Assembly: GCA_046155285.1 (NCBI GenBank)
Contig: JBJXEA010000005.1
Location: forward strand, 1 to 64,000
Reading direction: 5' to 3'
Source of the DNA: CAILHX01 sp046155285
GTDB taxonomy: Bacteria; Pseudomonadota; Gammaproteobacteria; Burkholderiales; Methylophilaceae
Length of the DNA: 64,000 bases
Within the stretch, counting starts at the first letter, position 1; each line of letters begins with the position of its first letter. Of the stretch, positions 40,850 through 49,048 are shown piece after piece. Under the pieces are notes generated by a model. That model ran no database searches and was not told where the DNA came from. It worked only from the letters and a program-made list of their open reading frames with translations. A program made the translations under genes and the position numbers.

Positions 40850-40924
40850 GTAGATACCGTCTCTCCCGTCAGCCTTATCGCGGTGATTATGCGTAATTTG
40901 GTTGACGGGAGAGACGGTATCTAC
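40850..40924. mobile_element. 75-bp miniature element sharing the IS110 end
   Basis: Perfect 22-bp inverted repeats at 40850-40871 and 40903-40924, beginning GTAGATACCGTCTCTCCC, bound a 31-bp core. Bases 40864-40924 are identical to 67-127, which include the last codons of an IS110-type transposase. It is most simply an internally deleted derivative of that element, or a palindromic target that the IS uses. Confidence 0.75.
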
Positions 40925-41054
40925 GTTGCTGCCGGAGTATCATCCGGAAGTGATGTTCAACAGAGAGTCTTACTGGGTGAACACGGGTACAAAATATACG
41001 GTGAATTACGTCAATAAGGCTTGGGTCAAGCGTTCGACCTATCATCATCTTTGA
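40923..41054 (+). pseudogene. decayed gene 3' fragment after the miniature element
   Basis: A frame opening in the element continues TLLPEYHPEVMFNRESYW and ends ...WVKRSTYHHL at TGA 41052-41054. The amino-acid composition looks like real protein rather than a shadow frame, but the piece has no convincing start except ATG 40953 and no recognised family. It is probably the end of a gene cut by the element. Confidence 0.35.
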
Positions 41055-41108
41055 TGAGTTTGAGTGGGGTATCAAGTTGCAAATAACTTAATTAAAAAGG
41101 AGATCAAC

Positions 41109-41345
41109 ATGATCGTTTTGAAGCATAAAGATACGGGATTTTTTATTGGCACTCTTTCAGAAGAGCAGCTCCAATTTTTGGTAGATCAATTAGAAGAGGA
41201 AGCAAGCGAAGATCAGGACTACTGGATCAACAGAGCTCAGTTAGAGATATTCAAAGAACAAGGCGCGGATGCAGGCCTTGTTCTTTTGCTGGAGAAGGCA
41301 ATGGGCAGTGGCGACGAGATGGAAATTGTATGGAGCCGTGATTAA
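41109..41345 (+). CDS. small conserved acidic protein of unknown function
   Basis: A 78-aa acidic protein starting MIVLKHKDTGFFIGTLSE with a strong AAAAAGGAG six bases before ATG 41109. The remainder is helical and acidic (VDQLEEEASEDQDYW, DEMEIVWSRD). It has no signal peptide, membrane segment or metal motif. Similar small proteins occur in related betaproteobacteria, but I know of no defined function. A longer start at 41064 lacks a ribosome binding site. It converges on the SPFH gene. Confidence 0.7.
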   Translation: MIVLKHKDTGFFIGTLSEEQLQFLVDQLEEEASEDQDYWINRAQLEIFKEQGADAGLVLLLEKAMGSGDEMEIVWSRD

Positions 41346-41352
41346 GCGGTTT

Positions 41353-42273
41353 CTATTTCTGCGTTTTCACGATACTCATCGCGGTGGCCACCATAGACCC
41401 CATTTCCGCTAGATTTCCCGGAAGTATCAAGGTGTTGCCTTCTTTGGCGACATTGGCAAACGCTTCCACGTATTTCTCTGCTACTTTCAAATTCACGGCG
41501 TTGATGCCGCCCGGCGCTTCGATAGCTTCGGCCACTTTGCGGATGGCGTGGGCGGTGGCGTCGGCGACGGCTTTAATGGCTTCGGCTTCGCCTTGGGCGC
41601 TGTTGATGGCGGCTTGTTTTTCGCCTTCGGAGCGTTGAATGAAGGCTTCGCGTTCACCGGTGGCGATGTTGATTTGCTCTTGCTTGCGGCCTTCTGAGGC
41701 CGCAATCAGCGCACGTTTTTCGCGTTCGGCGGTAATCTGCGCTTGCATGGCGTGCAGGATTTCTTGCGGCGGGGTAAGGTCTTTAATTTCGTAACGCAGC
41801 ACTTTCACACCCCAGCTCGCGGCGGCTTCGTCCAGTGCGGCCACCACGGCGGTGTTGATGTGATCACGCTCTTCAAAAGTTTTATCCAGCTCCATCTTGC
41901 CGATGACCGAGCGCAGTGTGGTTTGCGCCAGTTGCGTAATCGCCAGAACATAATTGCTGGTGCCATAAGACGCGCGTTGTGGGTCGGTAACTTGAAAATA
42001 CAAAATGCCGTCGACTTGCAGTTGCGTGTTGTCTTTGGTGATACAAATCTGGCTGGGCACGTCCAGCGGTACTTCTTTTAGCATGTGGCGATAGGCCACG
42101 CGGTCAATAAACGGCACGACGATGTTCAAGCCCGGGGCGAGTACGGCGTGAAATTTGCCCAAGCGCTCAATCACCAACGTGTATTGCTGCGGCACGACTT
42201 TGACTGCTTTGACGATGAAAATGAGTACTACGAGAAGTGTGAATAGCGAGATGCCAAGGCTGTCGAAGTCCAT
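41353..42273 (-). CDS. SPFH/band 7 membrane protein (QmcA/paraslipin type)
   Basis: A 306-aa stomatin-like protein with one N-terminal membrane anchor (about 8-25, LFTLLVVLIFIVKAV) and an SPFH domain (about 26-190, with VPQQYTLVIERLGKF). A long charged coiled coil (about 190-265) drives oligomerisation. Such proteins form inner-membrane scaffolds and often affect FtsH activity. It lies 17 bp after an NfeD gene, the classic partner pair. Confidence 0.88.
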   Translation of the reverse strand: MDFDSLGISLFTLLVVLIFIVKAVKVVPQQYTLVIERLGKFHAVLAPGLNIVVPFIDRVAYRHMLKEVPLDVPSQICITKDNTQLQVDGILYFQVTDPQRASYGTSNYVLAITQLAQTTLRSVIGKMELDKTFEERDHINTAVVAALDEAAASWGVKVLRYEIKDLTPPQEILHAMQAQITAEREKRALIAASEGRKQEQINIATGEREAFIQRSEGEKQAAINSAQGEAEAIKAVADATAHAIRKVAEAIEAPGGINAVNLKVAEKYVEAFANVAKEGNTLILPGNLAEMGSMVATAMSIVKTQK

Positions 42274-42290
42274 GTTGCTTCCTTAAATGA

Positions 42291-42704
42291 TTAGGGTTTT
42301 TGATGCGCCAAAATGAGCACTGAGCCGCGCATGGCCTTAATGTAAAGCGTTGAATCTTTGGGTGTGTCAACATGCTCTAGTTCGGCGTCCCAGCTTGAGC
42401 CGCGATAGCTGACACGCACTTTTCCGTCTTCGCCCCAAGCCAGCACTTTTACTTGCTCACCAATGTTTGGGTCAATCATGTCGGCGGAGGGAGTTTTGCG
42501 CTTTTTGCGTTGCAATAGGATGACCCCCGCAACACCCGCCACAGCGCTGAATGCAATTTGCATTGTTAGATCAAAGCCCGCCAGCGCCACCAAGCCACCA
42601 ACAGCAAAGGCTATACCAATGACAAGTATATAAAAAGTACCCGTCGCCATTTCCAACGCCGCTAGTACCAGCGCGGTTAGAAACCAGTAAACGTAGGGTT
42701 GCAT
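42291..42704 (-). CDS. NfeD-like membrane protein
   Basis: A 137-aa protein with two or three N-terminal membrane segments (about 5-24, 27-48, 50-64) followed by a C-terminal OB-fold domain (about 80-137, with GEQVKVLAWGEDGKVRVSYRG and WDAEL). This is the short NfeD form, which partners SPFH proteins; the protease part of long NfeD is absent. The partner follows on the same strand. Confidence 0.88.
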   Translation of the reverse strand: MQPYVYWFLTALVLAALEMATGTFYILVIGIAFAVGGLVALAGFDLTMQIAFSAVAGVAGVILLQRKKRKTPSADMIDPNIGEQVKVLAWGEDGKVRVSYRGSSWDAELEHVDTPKDSTLYIKAMRGSVLILAHQKP

Positions 42705-42707
42705 TAG

Positions 42708-43760
42708 TTACTCCGAATCATCCGGGAAAGAATCTTTATTCACCGCCTTCATCCGCGCTTCTGCTGCGGTGATGGTTTTGGACTTTACTAACTCTAATAA
42801 GTTCTGATCCAGCGTTTGCATGCCTATGCTTTGGCCAGTTTGGATGGCCGAATACATCTGCGCGATTTTTGCTTCGCGGATGAGATTTCTGATTGCCGGC
42901 GTGCCTATCATGATTTCATGCGCCGCCACGCGGCCTTTGCCGTCGGCGGTTTTGCACAAAGTTTGCGAGATGACGGCGCGCAGCGACTCCGACAGCATCG
43001 CGCGCACCATTTCTTTTTCTGCGGCGGGGAACACGTCCACGATACGGTCTATGGTTTTGGCGGCGGACGAGGTGTGCAGGGTACCGAATACCAAGTGGCC
43101 GGTTTCTGCGGCGGTAAGCGCTAATCTGATGGTTTCCAAATCGCGCATTTCACCCACCAGAATCACGTCGGGGTCTTCACGCAAGGCTGATCTCAGCGCG
43201 GCTGTGAAAGATTCCGTATGCGGACCAACTTCGCGCTGGTTGATTAAACATCTTTTGGATTCATGCACGAATTCGATAGGGTCTTCAACGGTCAGGATAT
43301 GGCCGTATTCTTTTTCGTTGATGAAGTTGACCATCGCCGCCAGTGTGGTAGATTTACCCGAACCGGTAGGGCCTGTCACCAATACAATACCGCGCGGATT
43401 TTGCGCAATTTCCTGAAAAATGGGCGGGCATTTGAGTTCTTCTAACGATAAAACTTTAGAAGGAATCGTTCGCATCACAGCCCCCGCGCCGCGATTTTGG
43501 TTGAAAGCATTCACCCGAAATCGCGCCAGCCCTTCGACTTCGATGGAAAAGTCGCATTCCAAGTGCTCTGCAAAGGCTTTGCGCTGAATGTCGTTCATGA
43601 TACCGGTGATCATGTCATGCACGGTTTCGTGATCCAGCGGCGGCGCGTTGATGCGGCGCACGTCGCCATGCACGCGTATCATCGGCGGCAGGCCAGCGGA
43701 AAGATGTAAATCGGAGGCTTTATTGTTGACAGAAAACGCCAGTAAATCGGTAATATTCAT
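42708..43760 (-). CDS. pilT: Type IV pilus retraction ATPase PilT
   Basis: PilT is the hexameric ATPase that depolymerises type IV pili for twitching and DNA uptake. The 350 aa start at ATG 43760 (MNITDLLAFSVNNKASDLHLSAGLPP). Walker A is GPTGSGKST near residue 130, with the Asp box EDPIEFVH and the His box HLVFGTLHTSS. The PilT-specific retraction motif AIRNLIRE lies near residue 285. A longer frame from 44087 overlaps yggS and is rejected. The divergent gene is yggS. With comEC in the window, natural competence is plausible. Confidence 0.94.
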   Translation of the reverse strand: MNITDLLAFSVNNKASDLHLSAGLPPMIRVHGDVRRINAPPLDHETVHDMITGIMNDIQRKAFAEHLECDFSIEVEGLARFRVNAFNQNRGAGAVMRTIPSKVLSLEELKCPPIFQEIAQNPRGIVLVTGPTGSGKSTTLAAMVNFINEKEYGHILTVEDPIEFVHESKRCLINQREVGPHTESFTAALRSALREDPDVILVGEMRDLETIRLALTAAETGHLVFGTLHTSSAAKTIDRIVDVFPAAEKEMVRAMLSESLRAVISQTLCKTADGKGRVAAHEIMIGTPAIRNLIREAKIAQMYSAIQTGQSIGMQTLDQNLLELVKSKTITAAEARMKAVNKDSFPDDSE

Positions 43761-43793
43761 CTTGTTTTCCCATTCATGAATTCTTGCCAGATT

Positions 43794-44489
43794 ATGACCA
43801 CAATTGCATCGCGCTCGCAAGTCATTCTCACCCAAATCGCCGATGTCGTCAGCGCCGCTGGAAGGCGGCCTAATACGGTGACTTTGGTGGCGGTTAGCAA
43901 GACGCACCCTAGCACTATGGTGCGTGAAGCCTATATGGCAGGCTTGGGTGATTTTGGTGAGAATTATGTGCAGGAAGCATTGGAAAAACAGACTGCTTTG
44001 GCTGACTTGCCGATTATTTGGCATTTTATCGGCCCCATCCAGAGCAACAAAACCAAGTCTATCGCCGAAAACTTTGCTTGGGTGCATGGCGTGGAGCGCT
44101 TAAAAATCGCCCAGCGTTTATCGGATGCGCGGCCTGAACTTTTGCCGTCACTCAATATCTGTCTGCAAGTGAATGTGAGTGGAGAAGCCAGCAAAAGCGG
44201 CTGTGCGCCCGAAGAAGTGGCCGCGTTGGCAAAGGCGGCGGCGTTGTTGCCTCGGTTGAAATTACGCGGTCTGATGGCGATTCCTGAACCTACGACTGAC
44301 GTTACATTGCAACGCCAGCAGTTTAGAATGCTGCATGAGTTGATGGGCAAATTAAATGCGGACGGAATGACGCTGGATACCTTGTCTATGGGCATGTCGC
44401 ACGATTTTGCGGCGGCGATTATGGAAGGTGCAACGATGGTACGCATAGGCACGGCGATTTTTGGAGAAAGAAACTACAGTGAACATTAG
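43794..44489 (+). CDS. yggS: YggS family pyridoxal phosphate homeostasis protein
   Basis: A PLP-binding protein without known catalytic activity that buffers free PLP. The Lys-containing LVAVSKTHPS near residue 35 holds PLP, GDFGENYVQEALEK follows, and WHFIGPIQSNKTKSIAENF and the C-terminal LSMGMSHDFAAAIMEGATMVRIGTAIFGER are conserved. I favour ATG 43794 (MTTIASRS); ATG 43776 is the alternative. It precedes proC and yggT in the conserved order, overlapping proC by 11 bp. Confidence 0.93.
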   Translation: MTTIASRSQVILTQIADVVSAAGRRPNTVTLVAVSKTHPSTMVREAYMAGLGDFGENYVQEALEKQTALADLPIIWHFIGPIQSNKTKSIAENFAWVHGVERLKIAQRLSDARPELLPSLNICLQVNVSGEASKSGCAPEEVAALAKAAALLPRLKLRGLMAIPEPTTDVTLQRQQFRMLHELMGKLNADGMTLDTLSMGMSHDFAAAIMEGATMVRIGTAIFGERNYSEH

Positions 44490-45288
44490 CTTTATCGGCG
44501 GCGGCAACATGGCGCGTGCCTTAATTATCGGCCTGCTGGATAAGGGTGTCGCGCCAGCTAGCATCAGTGTGGTGGAGCTGGATGCTGCCAAACGTCAGCA
44601 ATTGAGCCAGGAATTTGGCATTACGACGAGTGAGCAACTGGCGATGGCCGCCGATGCTGACGTGATTGTGCTCGCCATCAAGCCGCAGCAAATGCGCGAC
44701 GTGGCGATATTCTTGAGCAGTTTGTTGCGGAATCAGCTCATTGTTTCCATCGCTGCGGGCATTCGCACTGCTGATCTCATTCGCTGGTTGGGCGGCTACG
44801 GCGCGGTGGTTCGTGTCATGCCCAATACTCCGGCGCAAGTGCAGATGGGCGTTTCGGCGCTTTATCCTGCACCTGCCACCACGGCGCAACAACGCCAACA
44901 AGCGGCGGAATTGTTGATGGCCGTTGGTACTTGCGTGTGGCTGGAATCTGAAGATCAAATGGACGCGGTCACCGCGATTTCTGGCAGCGGCCCAGCCTAT
45001 ATGTTTTATTTTCTGGAAGCCATGCAGCAAGCGGGTAGTGAGCTGGGTTTGCAGGCCGAACAAGTACGGATTCTGGCCTTGCAAACCATGCAGGGTGCGG
45101 CCAAGCTGGCGGCTGGTAGCCAAGAAGAATTCGCCACCTTGAGAGCGCAAGTCACCTCCAAAGGCGGTACCACGGAGCAGGCGATTCTCAGCATGGAAGC
45201 CGCCGAAATTAAACACAACATCATTCGCGCCATACATGCCGCCGCGGCACGTTCAGCCGAGCTTGGTGATATTTTAGGGAAAGATTAA
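44479..45288 (+). CDS. proC: Pyrroline-5-carboxylate reductase
   Basis: ProC reduces pyrroline-5-carboxylate to proline with NADPH. The Rossmann motif ISFIGGGNMARALI is at the very N-terminus. VVRVMPNTPAQVQMGVSALY lies near residue 115 and the C-terminal signature AVTAISGSGPAYMFYFLEAM near 165. I start at GTG 44479, which gives MNISFIGGG and has GGAGAAAG upstream; a TTG at 44461 would only add a few unconserved residues. The stop abuts the yggT ATG. Confidence 0.95.
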   Translation: MNISFIGGGNMARALIIGLLDKGVAPASISVVELDAAKRQQLSQEFGITTSEQLAMAADADVIVLAIKPQQMRDVAIFLSSLLRNQLIVSIAAGIRTADLIRWLGGYGAVVRVMPNTPAQVQMGVSALYPAPATTAQQRQQAAELLMAVGTCVWLESEDQMDAVTAISGSGPAYMFYFLEAMQQAGSELGLQAEQVRILALQTMQGAAKLAAGSQEEFATLRAQVTSKGGTTEQAILSMEAAEIKHNIIRAIHAAAARSAELGDILGKD

Positions 45289-45861
45289 ATGATAGAAGCC
45301 GCAGACTTTTTACTCGATACCGTGCTGGGCTTATTCACGCTGGCGGCGCTGCTGCGCTTTTATTTGCAATGGACGCGAGCGCCTTACCAAAACCCAGTGT
45401 CGCAAACCGTGGTGGCAGTTACCGATTTTGCTGTGAAACCATTGCGGCGCGTGGTGCCTTCGTGGTCGGGCTTGGATTTGTCCACGCTGGTGCTGGCTTT
45501 TTTCGCTCAACTGCTACTGCAAATCGCCACCTTATTTCTACGCGGCTACCCCATTTTGGTCGCCACCGCACCTGCGTATTTGGCGATTGTGGGGCTGACC
45601 ATCGTCGCCCTACTGCGCTTGTCGGTTTATATCTTTATGTACGCTGTGGTGATACAAGCCTTGATTAGCTGGGTCAACCCCTATACGCCGCTAGCGCCAG
45701 TATTGGACAGCTTGACACGTCCATTGCTCAACCCTTTGCGCCGCCGCATCAGCAGCGCCAGCGGCATAGATTTCACCCCGCTGATTGTGCTGATCGGTGC
45801 GCAGTTATTGCTGATGCTGATTGTGCTGCCTGTCACGCGTTATTTGAGTTTGATGCTTTGA
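45289..45861 (+). CDS. yggT: YggT family membrane protein
   Basis: A 190-aa inner-membrane protein with two YGGT repeats, each of two hydrophobic helices (about 7-30 and 65-88; 98-125 and 160-185). The repeat signature appears as FYLQWTRAPYQNPVSQTVVAVTD and as INPYTPLAP-like LISWVNPYTPLAPVLDSLTRP. The YggT family is linked to osmotic stress and cell-division-site membrane organisation, but no mechanism is established. It ends the yggS-proC-yggT operon. Confidence 0.9.
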   Translation: MIEAADFLLDTVLGLFTLAALLRFYLQWTRAPYQNPVSQTVVAVTDFAVKPLRRVVPSWSGLDLSTLVLAFFAQLLLQIATLFLRGYPILVATAPAYLAIVGLTIVALLRLSVYIFMYAVVIQALISWVNPYTPLAPVLDSLTRPLLNPLRRRISSASGIDFTPLIVLIGAQLLLMLIVLPVTRYLSLML

Positions 45862-46085
45862 GTAAAAGGTGAGGAAGCTGTAAGCATCCCGCGAGAATTA
45901 AGATTAAATTTCTATTTTTTCAATCAGTTAAAATCAGTGGAGTCTGGGCTAAAGCAATTGATTCTGCTTCGCTGCTTACAGTATGCTAACTATCCAGCCT
46001 GTTAACATTGATACTGCGACTTTGCGCCAAGGCTTTAAAGGCAAGTCTCATCTGCTTAATGACTAGCGAAGTACGCGCTAACACG

Positions 46086-46697
46086 TCAATTACCGTTGAA
46101 AATAACCTCGCGCGACTTGAGCAGTTCCACCACTTTTTCAACACATTCTTCCAAAGGTAACCCCCCCGTGTCCAGCGCCAACTCAGGCGCTTCCGGCGCT
46201 TCATAAGGCGATGAAATTCCGGTGAAGTCTTTAATTTCTCCGGCGCGAGCTTTGGCGTACAAGCCTTTCACATCGCGCTGTTCGCAGATTTCCAGCGAGC
46301 AGTGGCAGTAGATTTCCAGAAAATCCCCGCCATCCACCAATGCTCGCACTTTGGCGCGGTCAGCGCGGAACGGGGAGATGAAGGCGGTGAGCGCGATGGT
46401 GCCGGCTTCGATGAACAGTTTGGACATTTCGCCGATGCGCCGAATATTTTCGGTGCGATGTTCGGCGGAAAAACTCAAGTCTGCACATAAACCATGTCGC
46501 ACGTTGTCGCCATCGAACACAAAGGTGCGGCAACCTAGCTCATGCAAGCGACCTTCTACGGCGTGCGCCAAGGTGGATTTGCCTGCGCCGGAGAGGCCAG
46601 TGAACCAGAGGATGACGCTGTTGTGACCATTTTGCTTGGCGCGGTCTTGGCGATTGACCAGCGACTGGTGCCAGCGGATGTTGTTTTCGGATGTCAT
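46086..46697 (-). CDS. cysC: Adenylylsulfate kinase
   Basis: CysC phosphorylates adenosine-5'-phosphosulfate to PAPS for sulfate reduction or sulfotransfer. The P-loop GLSGAGKST lies near residue 34, with DGDNVRHGL, the phosphoserine-containing FISPFRADR near 105 and GLYAKARAGEIKDFTGISSPYE. The 203 aa are full length. It stands alone without cysDN, so it may supply PAPS for sulfation or an unlinked pathway. The ATG follows TACAAT by 7 nt without a Shine-Dalgarno sequence. Confidence 0.94.
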   Translation of the reverse strand: MTSENNIRWHQSLVNRQDRAKQNGHNSVILWFTGLSGAGKSTLAHAVEGRLHELGCRTFVFDGDNVRHGLCADLSFSAEHRTENIRRIGEMSKLFIEAGTIALTAFISPFRADRAKVRALVDGGDFLEIYCHCSLEICEQRDVKGLYAKARAGEIKDFTGISSPYEAPEAPELALDTGGLPLEECVEKVVELLKSREVIFNGN

Positions 46698-46713
46698 AAT
46701 CGCGATTGTAGCA
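46698..46713 (-). promoter_or_regulatory. extended -10 promoter of cysC (leaderless layout)
   Basis: On the minus strand TGC directly precedes TACAAT (46710-46705), followed by 7 bases and the cysC ATG at 46697. It lies back to back with the nudB promoter, and the two -10 boxes are only 12 bp apart. Confidence 0.6.
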
Positions 46714-46719
46714 GTGCTC

Positions 46720-46734
46720 TGTTACAGTAGCTTT
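46720..46734 (+). promoter_or_regulatory. extended -10 promoter of nudB (leaderless layout)
   Basis: TGT directly precedes TACAGT (46723-46728), followed by AGCTTT and the nudB ATG at 46735. No Shine-Dalgarno sequence is present in the six-base gap. Confidence 0.5.
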
Positions 46735-47184
46735 ATGCAATATAAAACACCCATCTCCGTCCTCGTCCTCATCCACACTCCCGACATGCAAGTGCTGCTG
46801 CTGGAACGTGCGGATAAAGTCGGGTTCTGGCAGTCGGTCACCGGCAGTTTGGAAGGCGATGAAACCCCGCGGCAGGCGGCTATGCGCGAAGTTTATGAAG
46901 AAGCTGGCTTGGATGTGTCTCAATATAAACTCACCGATTGGCAGCTTTCCCACGTTTACGAGATTTACCCGCATTGGCGGCATCGCTACGCGCCCGAAGT
47001 GACGCAAAATACCGAGCATATTTTTGGACTGGAATTAGCTGAACAATGTGCGGTCAAACTTAGCGCAGATGAGCATGTGCGCTATGAATGGCTGGATTGG
47101 CGGGCGGCGGCGGTTAAGGTGTTTTCTTGGACGAATGTCGAAGCGATTCGCGCATTGGGCAAACGTAGGGAATTAGTGTTGTAA
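46735..47184 (+). CDS. nudB: Dihydroneopterin triphosphate diphosphatase
   Basis: A Nudix hydrolase that removes pyrophosphate from dihydroneopterin triphosphate in folate synthesis. The complete Nudix box is GSLEGDETPRQAAMREVYEEAG near residues 38-59, and the NudB-type HWRHRYAPEVTQNTEHIFGL follows. The 149 aa from ATG 46735 match the family; a longer frame from 46636 lies antisense to cysC. The nadA gene follows after 26 bp and has its own ribosome binding site. Confidence 0.88.
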   Translation: MQYKTPISVLVLIHTPDMQVLLLERADKVGFWQSVTGSLEGDETPRQAAMREVYEEAGLDVSQYKLTDWQLSHVYEIYPHWRHRYAPEVTQNTEHIFGLELAEQCAVKLSADEHVRYEWLDWRAAAVKVFSWTNVEAIRALGKRRELVL

Positions 47185-47210
47185 AATAGCGGCAGAAAGA
47201 AGGTCACATC

Positions 47211-48308
47211 ATGAATGCAATCCCCATCAAATTTGAGCGTTTCCAAGCGGCGGAAGACGATTTCTGCCAGGAGCGCATCCTCGCGGCCAAAGAAAAACTA
47301 GGCGAGCGGCTGGTCATCCTCGGCCATCACTATCAGCAAGAAGGCGTATATCGCCATTCTCACCACACCGGCGATTCGCTCAAACTTTCGCGTGCCGCTG
47401 CGGATTGTGATGCGGAGTTCATCGTGTTTTTGGGCGTGCATTTCATGGCCGAAGTCGCCGATATTTTGTCGCACCCTGACCAAATCGCGATTCTGCCCGA
47501 TCTCGCCGCAGGCTGCTCTATGGCGGATATGGCGAATCTTTCCAAGGTGGAACGCTGCCGCCGCGAGCTGGCTGAACATTATGACTTCGATGCAGTGTTC
47601 ACCCCCGTTACCTACATCAATTCCGCCGCCGACCTGAAAGCCTTTTGTGGCGAGCATGGCGGCATCGTCTGCACTTCCACCAACGCACCGAACATTTTGC
47701 AATGGTCATTCAAGCAGCGCGAAAAAGTGTTGTTCTTCCCTGACCAGCATCTAGGCCGCTGGACGGGCCACAAGATGGGCATTCCCTTGGATGAAATGGT
47801 GGTGTGGGATCCCGATCAAGAAATGGGCGGGCTGACCAAAGCACAAATAGACAAAGCGAAAATTTTGCTGTGGAAAGGCCACTGTTCCGTGCATCAAATG
47901 TTCCAGCCGCAGCACATCACCAAGTTCCGTGAGCAATATCCTGAAGGTAAAGTGATTTCGCATCCAGAGTCGCCATTTGAAGTGTGCCGTTTGTCGGATG
48001 AAGTGGGTTCTACCGAATTTATTTTGAAAACCGTGGCCGCCTCTCCCGCAGGGACACGCTGGCTGGTTGGCACAGAGCTTAATTTGGTGAACCGCTTGGC
48101 AGAAAACATGAAGCCGGAGGGCAAAGTGGTCTCGTTCATGTCGCCGCTCATCTGCGAATGTTCGACCATGGCACGCATAGACCCGCAGCACTTGGCCTGG
48201 ACATTGGAAAATTTGGTCGAGGGCAACGTGGTTAATCGCATCCACGTTGAGCCGCAAGAAGCCGAGCTAGCCAAACTGGCGCTGGATCGTATGCTGCAAG
48301 CCTCATAA
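47211..48308 (+). CDS. nadA: Quinolinate synthase A
   Basis: NadA condenses iminoaspartate with dihydroxyacetone phosphate to quinolinate in NAD synthesis, using a [4Fe-4S] cluster. The three cluster cysteines are expected in PDLAAGCSMADM, GIVCTSTNAPNILQW and PLICECSTMARI, all present. The N-terminal GHHYQQEGVY binds substrate. The 365 aa are normal. AGAAGG lies upstream of the ATG. The nadB and nadC genes are not nearby. Confidence 0.96.
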   Translation: MNAIPIKFERFQAAEDDFCQERILAAKEKLGERLVILGHHYQQEGVYRHSHHTGDSLKLSRAAADCDAEFIVFLGVHFMAEVADILSHPDQIAILPDLAAGCSMADMANLSKVERCRRELAEHYDFDAVFTPVTYINSAADLKAFCGEHGGIVCTSTNAPNILQWSFKQREKVLFFPDQHLGRWTGHKMGIPLDEMVVWDPDQEMGGLTKAQIDKAKILLWKGHCSVHQMFQPQHITKFREQYPEGKVISHPESPFEVCRLSDEVGSTEFILKTVAASPAGTRWLVGTELNLVNRLAENMKPEGKVVSFMSPLICECSTMARIDPQHLAWTLENLVEGNVVNRIHVEPQEAELAKLALDRMLQAS

Positions 48309-48313
48309 GGCAC

Positions 48314-49048
48314 GTGTCTCGAACCTTACACATTGCCACCCTCAACATCCACAAAGGCGTGATGGGGTTCAATGCGCGAATGTCGCTACACCGTCAACGC
48401 GACCTGATACGCCGCACCCACGCCGACATCGTGTTTTTGCAGGAAGTCTGTGGCAAACAAACGCAGCGCCAACATTTAGATACGCAGCACGAATTCCTCG
48501 CCGATTCCATTTGGCAAGATTTCGCCTATGGCAAAAATGCGATTACCGCTGCCGGACATCACGGCAATGCCATTCTCTCTAAATTTCCCATAAGCAAATG
48601 GGAAAACGAAGACATCTCCGCCCACCGCACCGAGCAACGTGGCATGTTGCACTGTGAAATCGCTATTCCCGACTGGGCGCAGCCTTTGCACTGTATTTGC
48701 GTGCATCTCGGCTTGTTTTCGCATTGGCGTAGCCGTCAATTACTCGCCCTGCGCGAGCGTATTGAAGCGCTGGTGCCGAGCGATGCGCCACTGATTATTG
48801 CCGGAGATTTCAACGATTGGCGCATGCGTGCCGGACACATTCTGCAACAGGGGTTACACCTCAGAGAAGTGTTCGAGCACAGCGTCGGCAAGCCTGCACG
48901 CAGCTATCCGGCGATCTTGCCGATGTTTCGTTTGGATCGCATCTACACCCGTGGTTTTCATATTCAGCACAGCGCGGTGCATGGCGGCGGAGCATTTTCC
49001 AGAGTGTCGGATCACGCCGCGCTTTTGGCCACGTTGACGAAGTTATGA
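48314..49048 (+). CDS. Endonuclease/exonuclease/phosphatase family protein (YbhP-like)
   Basis: A 244-aa EEP-fold metal-dependent phosphodiesterase. The N-terminal TLNIHKGVMGF and IVFLQEVCG give the first metal-binding residues, GHHGNAILSKFPI and IAGDFNDWRM the middle set, and SDHAALLATL the catalytic His. The start is GTG 48314. Its stop overlaps the clsB ATG. The pairing with clsB matches the ybhP-clsB order in E. coli, which suggests a role in phospholipid metabolism, though the substrate is unknown. Confidence 0.85.
   Translation: MSRTLHIATLNIHKGVMGFNARMSLHRQRDLIRRTHADIVFLQEVCGKQTQRQHLDTQHEFLADSIWQDFAYGKNAITAAGHHGNAILSKFPISKWENEDISAHRTEQRGMLHCEIAIPDWAQPLHCICVHLGLFSHWRSRQLLALRERIEALVPSDAPLIIAGDFNDWRMRAGHILQQGLHLREVFEHSVGKPARSYPAILPMFRLDRIYTRGFHIQHSAVHGGGAFSRVSDHAALLATLTKL

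Noticed and set aside
42708..44087. 459-aa version of PilT
   Set aside because: The N-terminal 109 residues are antisense to yggS and unlike any PilT; ATG 43760 fits the family.
48817..49044. N-terminal extension of clsB
   Set aside because: It overlaps the upstream EEP phosphatase gene; the ATGA junction at 49045 is a typical coupled start.
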